NCBI GenBank assembly: GCA_030597485.1
Contig: JAUVRU010000051.1
Location: 1-8,928, forward strand
Length of the DNA stretch: 8,928 nucleotides
Direction: 5' to 3'
From: Anaerolineae bacterium
GTDB taxonomy: Bacteria; Chloroflexota; Anaerolineae; 4572-78; NAK82
Position 1 is the first letter of the stretch; every line of letters begins with the position of its first letter. The notes beneath the pieces are model-generated. The model was not told the origin of the DNA. It did no database searches and was given only the letters and a program-made list of their open reading frames with translations. The position numbers and the translations under genes were made by a program. Below, one piece after another: positions 1 through 5,122 of this stretch.

Positions 1-49
1 AATGGAGGTCTTCGAGATGCTGAGCCAGATGGAGGACCTGGCAGCGTAG
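1..49 (+). CDS. hypC: HypC/HypG-family hydrogenase maturation chaperone, 3' end only
   Basis: Only the last 15 complete codons are present, reading [15 protein letters not shown] and then TAG; the gene begins before the window. The acidic, Leu/Met-rich helix fits the C-terminal helix of HypC, the small chaperone that works with HypD to carry the Fe(CN)2CO unit to NiFe-hydrogenase large subunits. The N-terminal Cys that defines HypC lies outside the window, so the call rests mainly on position: it ends 16 bp before hypD, the usual hypC-hypD-hypE order. The ATG at position 2 is probably internal. Identity is likely but inferred. Confidence 0.68.
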   Translation, partial: MEVFEMLSQMEDLAA

Positions 50-65
50 GAGCTGTCATCCTGAG

Positions 66-1154
66 ATGCGCTTTGTAGACGAGTACCGCCGTGAGGAAGA
101 CGCCCAGAAATTCGTGCGCGCCATTAAGCGACTGGTCACGCGACCGTGGATAATCATGGAGACCTGTGGCGGTCAGACACATACCCTGATCAAATCTGGC
201 ATCGACCGGATGCTGCCGGAAGCGGTGACCATGGTGCATGGCCCCGGTTGTCCGGTGTGCGTTACTCCGCTGGAGTTGATAGATAAGGCTATCGCCATCG
301 CCCGCCGTCCTGAGGTGATTCTCGCCTCATTTGGGGATATGCTGCGCGTTCCTGGTTCGCAGACTGACTTGCTCAGCGTCAGGGCGGATGGTGGCGACGT
401 GCGCATGGTGTATTCGCCACTGGATGCGGTGAAACTGGCCCAGAAAAACCCGGACCGAGAGGCGGTGTTCTTCGCTGTGGGTTTTGAAACCACCGCGCCG
501 GGAAATGCCATGGCTGTCTGTCAAGCCAGGCAGCTGGGTCTGGCCAACTTCTCCATTCTGTGCGCCCACGTGCTGGTACCCCCGGCAATGGAAGCCATTC
601 TGACTGCACCAAACAGCAAAATACAGGGCTTCCTGGCGGCCGGTCACGTCTGCACGGTGATGGGCACACACGAGTATGAGCCGATTGCACAGAAATACCG
701 GGTGCCAATCGTGGTGACCGGGTTTGAGCCGCTGGATCTGTTGCAGGGAATTTACGTGGCTCTTAGGGCGCTGGAGGAGGGCCGGTGGGGTGTGGAGAAC
801 CAATATACGCGTTCAGTCAGCCGAGAGGGGAACGTGCCGGCCCAGCGGCTGTTGGCGGAAGTGTTCGAAACGTGCGACCGCCAGTGGCGGGGGATCGGCG
901 TGATTCCTGACAGTGGGTATCGCCTGCGGTCGGAGCTGGAACGCTTTGATGCCGAACAGCGTTTCAATGTGGCTGATATCACGGCCCAGGAATCAGCGAT
1001 CTGTATTGCCGGGGAGATCTTGCAGGGGTTGAAGAAGCCTCCGCAGTGCAGCGCGTTTGGCACTTTGTGTACCCCCGAGCATCCGCTGGGTGCGCCTATG
1101 GTTTCCTCCGAAGGTGCCTGTGCCGCCTACTATCAGTACGAGAGGGCTGGATGA
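66..1154 (+). CDS. hypD: Hydrogenase expression/formation protein HypD
   Basis: HypD is a cytoplasmic Fe-S scaffold protein. With HypC it assembles the Fe(CN)2CO group of NiFe-hydrogenases, receiving cyanide from HypE/HypF. The 362-residue length is normal for the family. Seen motifs are METCGGQTH (Cys34), HGPGCPVC (Cys62 and Cys65, redox-active thiols in the family), GFETT (residues 139-143), and the C-terminal region with Cys328, Cys335 in CTPEHP and Cys352 in [12 protein letters not shown], matching the family's [4Fe-4S]-binding part. The start is ATG 66; an AGGAG at 48-52 lies 13 nt upstream, slightly far, and no alternative in-frame start is visible between the hypC stop and 66. The stop codon overlaps the hypE start (ATGA), indicating translational coupling. 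No key residue appears to be missing. Confidence 0.97.
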   Translation: MRFVDEYRREEDAQKFVRAIKRLVTRPWIIMETCGGQTHTLIKSGIDRMLPEAVTMVHGPGCPVCVTPLELIDKAIAIARRPEVILASFGDMLRVPGSQTDLLSVRADGGDVRMVYSPLDAVKLAQKNPDREAVFFAVGFETTAPGNAMAVCQARQLGLANFSILCAHVLVPPAMEAILTAPNSKIQGFLAAGHVCTVMGTHEYEPIAQKYRVPIVVTGFEPLDLLQGIYVALRALEEGRWGVENQYTRSVSREGNVPAQRLLAEVFETCDRQWRGIGVIPDSGYRLRSELERFDAEQRFNVADITAQESAICIAGEILQGLKKPPQCSAFGTLCTPEHPLGAPMVSSEGACAAYYQYERAG

Positions 1155-2215
1155 GCCACCACATGTCCGAATACACAGGGCCACAGTGCCCCATTCCCAT
1201 CAGCGACTACCCGACGGTCATGCTGGCGCATGGCGGTGGGGGGCGACTGACCCAGATGCTCATCGAGCGCCTGTTTCTTCCGGCCTTTGCCAATCCCGCG
1301 CTGGAAGCCCTGCACGATGGGGCGATATTGGAGGTCAACGGCATACGTCTGGCCTTTTCCACCGATTCTTTCACTATCAGCCCACTGTTCTTCCCTGGCG
1401 GTGACATCGGGTCCCTGGCCGTGCACGGCACGGTGAACGACCTGGCTATGTGCGGCGCACGGCCTGTCGGCCTGTCGGCCGGTTTCATCCTGGAGGAAGG
1501 GTTGCCGATGGATGATCTGTGGCGGGCTGTGCAGTCGATGCAGGCGGCCGCCCAGGCTGTGGACGTGCCCATCGTCACCGGCGATACCAAAGTGGTGGAG
1601 CGGGGCAGTGGAGATGGGATGTTCATCAACACGGCTGGCCTGGGACTGATCCCGGAGGGGGTGTGCATCTCCGCAACCCGCGCTCGCCCCGGCGATGTGG
1701 TGTTGATCAATGGTTCCATTGCCGATCATGGTATTGCCGTTATGTCTGTTCGTGAGGGGCTGGAGTTTGAGACGGCACTGACAAGTGATTCTGCCCCTCT
1801 GGTGGACGTGGTGTTCTCCATTCTCGACCAGGTGGGTGAGCAAGTGCACGTTCTGCGCGATCCGACGCGCGGCGGTGTGGCCAGCGCCTTGAATGAGATC
1901 GCCGCCCAGGCCGGCGTCGGTATCCGGCTGGAGGAGACACGCATCCCGGTGGGTGAAGCGGTGCGAGGTGCGTGCGAGATTCTGGGGCTGGATCCCCTAT
2001 ACGTGGCCAACGAAGGCAAGTTCCTGGCTATCGTCGGGCCTGAGGCAGCGGAGGCCGTGCTGGCGACCATGCGTGATCATCCCTTGGGCCAGCAGGCGGC
2101 GGTGATTGGCGAAGTGGTGGCCGATCACCCGGGCAAACTGCTCATGCGCAGCCGGATCGGCGGCTTGCGGGTGGTGGATATGCTGAGCGGTGAGCAGCTG
2201 CCGCGCATATGCTGA
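1151..2215 (+). CDS. hypE: Hydrogenase maturation carbamoyl dehydratase HypE
   Basis: HypE belongs to the PurM/ThiL-like ATP-binding family. It dehydrates the carbamoyl group placed by HypF on its C-terminal cysteine to a thiocyanate, the source of the CN ligands of NiFe-hydrogenases. The protein ends in LPRIC, the diagnostic PRI-Cys tail with catalytic Cys354, so it should be functional. Other family motifs are the N-terminal LAHGGGGR (residues 25-32), STDSF (70-74), [13 protein letters not shown] and the later [16 protein letters not shown]. The open frame extends upstream to 1046, but that part lies inside hypD; the start at 1151 gives an ATGA overlap with hypD and the expected N-terminus (354 aa). 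A second ATG at 1163 (Met5) is an alternative. It appears to be the last gene of the hyp operon here. Confidence 0.96.
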   Translation: MSHHMSEYTGPQCPIPISDYPTVMLAHGGGGRLTQMLIERLFLPAFANPALEALHDGAILEVNGIRLAFSTDSFTISPLFFPGGDIGSLAVHGTVNDLAMCGARPVGLSAGFILEEGLPMDDLWRAVQSMQAAAQAVDVPIVTGDTKVVERGSGDGMFINTAGLGLIPEGVCISATRARPGDVVLINGSIADHGIAVMSVREGLEFETALTSDSAPLVDVVFSILDQVGEQVHVLRDPTRGGVASALNEIAAQAGVGIRLEETRIPVGEAVRGACEILGLDPLYVANEGKFLAIVGPEAAEAVLATMRDHPLGQQAAVIGEVVADHPGKLLMRSRIGGLRVVDMLSGEQLPRIC

Positions 2216-2243
2216 GAGATCCGTGCCTGGCGTGGATTTTGAC

Positions 2244-2270
2244 AACCAACCTGGCCAAGCCGGATGGTTT
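2244..2270 (+). terminator. Weak candidate terminator after hypE
   Basis: AACCA pairs with TGGTT, then one A-A mismatch, then CC pairs with GG, around a 10-nt loop. Only a short run of T (2268-2270) follows, so this is a poor intrinsic terminator. Its position, about 30 nt after the hypE stop, is the main support. Termination could instead be Rho-dependent or occur at one of the later hairpins. Confidence 0.25.
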
Positions 2271-2534
2271 GGAATGATAGCAGACACGCTCTGTGTCCGA
2301 GTGCATCAACGATCGGTCCTGCAGACGTCCGCGGACCTCGACGGTTTCAGACCGTGTTTCCACTGACCTGTCGTGCCTCTCCCCGAACGCACGTTGGCTG
2401 CCTCTCAGTGGGCCGTGTCTCCGCTCCCATCGGGGACTGAATTGGGAAAAACGCTAGCCGGCTCCAACGCCCCGTAGCTGGCACGCCCAATCATAGATGG
2501 ATTCTATGAACGACAATAGAAAAACAGGGCACCA

Positions 2535-2547
2535 AGATGTGACATCT
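2535..2547. promoter_or_regulatory. Perfect inverted repeat, candidate operator 1
   Basis: AGATGT-G-ACATCT is a perfect 6+1+6 inverted repeat about 105 nt upstream of the arsR-type gene. Small dimeric winged-helix repressors bind such palindromes. It could be an operator for the adjacent ArsR protein or for another regulator, or chance. There is no second exact copy in the same control region. Confidence 0.3.
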
Positions 2548-2566
2548 GTAACTCACGGAGGCCCGC

Positions 2567-2581
2567 ATACTGGCGTATACT
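2567..2581 (+). promoter_or_regulatory. Candidate -10 hexamer inside an inverted repeat
   Basis: TATACT at 2576-2581 matches the sigma-70 -10 consensus at five of six positions. It overlaps the inverted repeat ATAC-TGGC-GTAT (2567-2578), followed by TACT-GT-AGTA (2582-2591). A repressor bound here would block RNA polymerase. No good -35 box lies 16-18 nt upstream, so the promoter call is tentative. It would start transcription about 60-65 nt before the arsR-type GTG. Confidence 0.35.
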
Positions 2582-2594
2582 TACTGTAGTACCG

Positions 2595-2616
2595 CAATTA
2601 AGTATTCGCTTTATTG
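2595..2616. promoter_or_regulatory. Imperfect palindrome, candidate ArsR operator 2
   Basis: CAATTAAG-n6-CTTTATTG forms an 8+6+8 inverted repeat with one mismatch, ending 35 nt before the arsR-type start codon. Its AT-rich arms, size and position resemble operators of ArsR/SmtB repressors, which usually autoregulate. Of the repeats in this region it is the best operator candidate by size and location. Direct proof of binding is absent. Confidence 0.4.
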
Positions 2617-2651
2617 GTGAACCTTCGCTGTTGGATACGACCACGTGAATC

Positions 2652-2945
2652 GTGAATAAAGAAACCTTGGAACGAGCCCAAACCCAAGCTAACATTTGTG
2701 GAATATTCGGCAATGTCACACGGGTGTGCATCTTATGGATTCTGGAGGCAGAGAAGGAAAAGTCAGTGGGTGAAATAGCATCCGCTGTTGATAGCTCCCT
2801 GCAAAACACGTCTCAGCATCTTCGTCTGATGAAGGACAAGGGCATCGTTACTTCCCGCAGGGAAGGACAGACGGTCTACTATCGAATTGAGCGAAACGAC
2901 CTTGTGGACCGTTGTCGGATGTTGCTTCAAGGACAACAAAGATGA
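2652..2945 (+). CDS. ArsR/SmtB-family winged-helix transcriptional repressor
   Basis: This 97-residue protein has the ArsR fold signature. An N-terminal helix contains FGNVTRVCILWIL. The helix-turn-helix follows (about residues 38-63, SVGEIASAVDSSLQNTSQHL and LRLMKDKGIV), and then the beta-wing RREGQTVYYRI. The metal-binding ELCVCD motif of ArsR/SmtB is absent. Three cysteines are present: Cys16, Cys26 (first helices) and Cys88 (C-terminal helix). In sulfur-responsive members of the family (BigR, SqrR, sHdrR) a Cys pair between an N-terminal helix and the last helix senses sulfane sulfur; Cys26 or Cys16 with Cys88 could do likewise, but exact alignment was not possible. The start is GTG 2652, the first usable codon after an in-frame stop at 2646-2648; no clear Shine-Dalgarno precedes it. 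G+C is visibly lower than in flanking genes. It lies 73 bp before tusA and probably controls the operon and itself. Confidence 0.88.
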   Translation: MNKETLERAQTQANICGIFGNVTRVCILWILEAEKEKSVGEIASAVDSSLQNTSQHLRLMKDKGIVTSRREGQTVYYRIERNDLVDRCRMLLQGQQR

Positions 2946-3004
2946 TCTGACCAAGAGAGGCGAACGATATCAGAGTCAAACCCTATTCCGGTCCAAACCA
3001 AGTT

Positions 3005-3010
3005 AGGAGG
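3005..3010 (+). promoter_or_regulatory. Strong Shine-Dalgarno that sets the tusA start
   Basis: AGGAGG lies 8 nt before ATG 3019. Another ATG at 3014 is out of frame and only 3 nt from the site, so 3019 is chosen. This is one of the strongest ribosome binding sites in the window and suggests high expression of TusA. Confidence 0.75.
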
Positions 3011-3018
3011 ATTATGCT

Positions 3019-3273
3019 ATGTCTACCGTCGACCTAGCCACTATCCAAGTGGCGAAAGTTGTAGACGCCCGGGCAATGGCGTGCCCAGGCCCACTGTTGG
3101 AGGCTAAGAAGAGCATCGGCGGCGTCAAAGTGGACGAGGTGCTGGAAATCTGGTCGGGTGACGCCAGTACGAAGGACGATATGCCTCGCTGGTGCAAAAA
3201 GGTTGGGCACGAGTTCCTTGGGGTTCTGCCCACTTCTGGCTACGAGCGCCTTTTCATCCGGCGCAAGAAATAG
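3019..3273 (+). CDS. tusA: TusA-family sulfurtransferase (sulfur carrier)
   Basis: This 84-residue protein has the TusA (SirA/YedF) fold. The N-terminal signature is DAR-x3-CPGPLLEAKK with the persulfide-carrying Cys22 in a Cys-Pro-x-Pro motif. A second half follows with SGDASTKDDMPRWCKKVGHE and the closing strand YERLFIRRKK. TusA proteins carry sulfane sulfur as a Cys persulfide in the cytoplasm and pass it to partners such as DsrE-family proteins. In shdr-type operons they supply Hdr-like complexes. An extra cysteine, Cys59, sits in the position after the conserved Trp; its role is unknown. It is the first structural gene after the arsR-type regulator and lies 20 bp before the MvhD-like gene, in one apparent operon with the Qmo/Hdr-like genes and a DsrE-family gene. 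This points to a dedicated role in sulfur metabolism rather than tRNA thiolation. The identity is firm; the exact donor and acceptor are inferred. Confidence 0.93.
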   Translation: MSTVDLATIQVAKVVDARAMACPGPLLEAKKSIGGVKVDEVLEIWSGDASTKDDMPRWCKKVGHEFLGVLPTSGYERLFIRRKK

Positions 3274-3293
3274 AGGGGTAAGGACAGTTGCCC

Positions 3294-3746
3294 ATGAAGA
3301 CGAACGCGCAAACCAGGGCACCGAAAATCCTGATTCTGGCAACCCTGTCGGGCGGTTACCGAGGGGCGGACGCCGCGGGGCAGTCGCAGCTGGAGTATGC
3401 GCCGGATACCTACATCCTGCCGGTGATGAGCGCAGCGATGTTCCCGGAGAGCTTCTACTGGCGGGCCTTCGAGCGCGGCGTTGACGGTATCATTGTGATG
3501 TACAGCGGCACCGATAGCCCCTACAAAGGTGCGCCTGAGAAGACGGCGGAGATCATCAATCGCACTTACGAGCGGATGAAAGAACGTGGACTTGACACTC
3601 AGCGGCTGCGCTTGGCGGCCATTTGCACAGTGTGCGTCCGCCCATTCCTCAAAGAGATTCGCCAGATGAACGAAGTGCTCGACGAAATTGGGTTAGTGCC
3701 GAGCAGTCTGCCCCCTGCGCGGGAAGCTCAGGCGGAACCGGGCTGA
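3294..3746 (+). CDS. MvhD/FlpD-family (hydrogenase iron-sulfur subunit-like) protein lacking the cluster cysteines
   Basis: The 150-residue protein matches the MvhD/FlpD fold in layout: an N-terminal strand then YRGADAAGQSQLEYAPD, PVMSAAMFPESFYWRAFERG, VDGIIVMYSG and a C-terminal helical part with RLRLAAICTVC. Normal MvhD carries a [2Fe-2S] cluster that brings electrons from a hydrogenase or formate dehydrogenase to HdrA. Here the expected cysteines are replaced: the first motif (C-x2-C before Y-x-GAD) by A16/T17/G20, the next (VMC) by S46, and the GC-x4-C pair by about S71/S75. So no canonical cluster can form. A different pair, Cys111-x2-Cys114, appears where ordinary members usually have none. 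In QmoB of sulfate reducers an MvhD domain is fused to HdrA; here it is a separate gene just before the HdrA-like genes. Start ATG 3294 is preferred (AAGGA at 3280-3284, 9 nt away) over TTG 3288. The family call is good; the function is uncertain, perhaps structural or docking. Confidence 0.82.
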   Translation: MKTNAQTRAPKILILATLSGGYRGADAAGQSQLEYAPDTYILPVMSAAMFPESFYWRAFERGVDGIIVMYSGTDSPYKGAPEKTAEIINRTYERMKERGLDTQRLRLAAICTVCVRPFLKEIRQMNEVLDEIGLVPSSLPPAREAQAEPG

Positions 3747-3766
3747 GGAGGTGCAAGGAGCAAACG

Positions 3767-5122
3767 ATGTCAGACAACAGACTTGACGTGGATACCCTGG
3801 TCGTGGGGGGTGGCATTGCCGGGATGCAGGCCTCCCTGGACCTGGCAGACCAGGGCTATCAGGTGGCCTTGGTGGAAAGGGATCCCAGCATTGGGGGCAA
3901 GATGATCGGCTTGAGCAAAGTCTTCCCCACCCTGGATTGCTGTAGTTGTATCACCACCCCCAAAATGGCGGCTGTGGCCCATCATGACAATATCCCCCTG
4001 CTGACCTACAGCGAGGTGGAATCGGTGGCCAGCAATAAGAACGGCTTTGTGGCCCAGGTTCTTAGGAAACCCCGCTACGTGCAGGAAGAGGATTGTACCG
4101 GCTGCCGTTCCTGTGAACTGGTCTGCCCGATTGACCTGCCGGACGACGAAAACGAGTTTGGCCGCACTTCGCACCGGGTGATCTACGTGCCTTTCACGAC
4201 CGCCGTACCGCAAACGGCCCTGATTGACTTGGACCACTGCATCTATTGTGGCAAATGCATAAAGGCCTGCCCGCCCGATGCCATAGATTTCACCCAACAG
4301 CCGGAGCACCTGGAGATCGAAGCCAAAACCATCGTGCTGGCCACGGGCTACGAGGTGACACCCTACGACGCCAAGAAAGAGTACGGCGCCGGGAAATTGG
4401 GCAACGTGATTGACGCTCTAATGATGGAGCGCCTGCTGGCGCCGACCGGCCCCTATGGGCGAGTGCTGCGCCCCTCGGACGGCAAACAACCCGACTCCAT
4501 CGCCTACGTCCAGTGCGCCGGTTCCCGGGACCTCACCCTGGGGGTGTCCTACTGCTCGCGGGTGTGCTGCATGTACGCTATCAAGCAAGCTATGTTGCTC
4601 TCCGGTGCGTTGCCTATGGCGGACATCACCATTTACTACATGGACATCCGTACCTTTGGCAAGGGCTACGAGCAGTTCTACCAGAACGCCAAGACAATGG
4701 GGATTGAATTTGTCAAGGGCAAGGTAGCGCGCATCACCGAGGACGAGAATCAGAATCCGGTGGTGCGGGTGGAGTTGATAGACGAAAACTCCCGCGTGGC
4801 CGAGCGTACCCATGACCTGGTAGTACTCTCAGTGGGGATGCTGCCCGGTTGGAACCCGCAGGCCACATTCGGGGTGCCGGTGGCCGAGGCCGGTTTCATC
4901 CAGATTCCGGACTGCAACGTATCTCCCACGGTGACGACCCAACCGGGCATATACGCGACCGGCACAGCGGCCGGCCCAATGGACATAGTGGACACGATAA
5001 TGACAGCCGGCGCAGCTGCGGCGGAAGCCGCTGCCTATATGCAGAACCACAAGGAGCAAGAACCAGCAGTCCCCGAGGCAGCCCCCGCGATGAGGGACAA
5101 GAGGAGTACAGTGCATGCCTGA
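3767..5122 (+). CDS. qmoA: HdrA/QmoA-like FAD and iron-sulfur subunit
   Basis: This 451-residue soluble flavoprotein has the thioredoxin-reductase-like core of HdrA. An FAD-binding VVGGGIAGMQASLDLA (from residue 12) is followed by GGKMIGLSKVFPTLD and CCSCITTPKM (Cys58, 59, 61). An inserted two-cluster ferredoxin domain has full motifs CTGCRSCELVCP (Cys110, 113, 116, 120) and CIYCGKCIKACP (Cys158, 161, 164, 168). Next comes the HdrA-specific cluster site Cys250 with YCSRVCC (Cys263, 267, 268), then a second flavin-domain part ending GIYATGTAAGPMDI. It lacks the N-terminal domain and the C-terminal ferredoxin domain of full HdrA, so it resembles QmoA. In Qmo/Hdr complexes such subunits move electrons between FAD, Fe-S clusters and partner subunits. 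Start ATG 3767 has AAGGAG at 3755-3760; an upstream in-frame extension lies inside the previous gene. The end overlaps the next gene by 8 bp. Naming as QmoA rather than a short HdrA is by architecture and context. Confidence 0.87.
   Translation: MSDNRLDVDTLVVGGGIAGMQASLDLADQGYQVALVERDPSIGGKMIGLSKVFPTLDCCSCITTPKMAAVAHHDNIPLLTYSEVESVASNKNGFVAQVLRKPRYVQEEDCTGCRSCELVCPIDLPDDENEFGRTSHRVIYVPFTTAVPQTALIDLDHCIYCGKCIKACPPDAIDFTQQPEHLEIEAKTIVLATGYEVTPYDAKKEYGAGKLGNVIDALMMERLLAPTGPYGRVLRPSDGKQPDSIAYVQCAGSRDLTLGVSYCSRVCCMYAIKQAMLLSGALPMADITIYYMDIRTFGKGYEQFYQNAKTMGIEFVKGKVARITEDENQNPVVRVELIDENSRVAERTHDLVVLSVGMLPGWNPQATFGVPVAEAGFIQIPDCNVSPTVTTQPGIYATGTAAGPMDIVDTIMTAGAAAAEAAAYMQNHKEQEPAVPEAAPAMRDKRSTVHA

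Larger units (their letters stand above)
2216..2651. other. Intergenic region between the hyp operon and the arsR-tusA-qmo operon
   Basis: This 436-bp stretch has no convincing coding frame on either strand. The left part (2216-2500) holds several short hairpins: 2244-2269; 2283-2297 (GACAC, 5-nt loop, GTGTC); the 10-bp palindrome 2327-2336; 2341-2355 (ACGGT, 5-nt loop, ACCGT); and 2457-2482 (7-bp stem with one G-U pair, 12-nt loop). No long U-tract follows any of them. The right part (about 2500-2651) is AT-richer and carries the inverted repeats and TATACT hexamer listed separately. It probably separates two transcription units and holds the control region of the second. No known riboswitch or tRNA was recognised. 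Confidence 0.6.

Noticed and set aside
1046..1150. Upstream extension of hypE
   Set aside because: It lies inside hypD in another frame and does not resemble any HypE N-terminus; the ATG at 1151 with the ATGA overlap fits better.
1133..1849. A 238-codon open frame on the minus strand opposite hypE
   Set aside because: It is His/Gln/Arg-rich, with no motif, and lies wholly opposite the conserved hypE coding frame.
2504..2809. A 101-codon minus-strand frame spanning the control region and the start of the arsR-type gene
   Set aside because: It overlaps the well-supported ArsR coding frame, shows no family motif and has no convincing ribosome binding site.
3288..3293. TTG start for the MvhD-like gene
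   Set aside because: The Shine-Dalgarno AAGGA is only 3 nt from the TTG but 9 nt from ATG 3294, so the ATG is preferred.
3623..3766. Upstream extension of the qmoA-like gene
   Set aside because: It overlaps the end of the MvhD-like gene in another frame. The ATG at 3767 has a good Shine-Dalgarno and precedes the expected FAD-binding strand.
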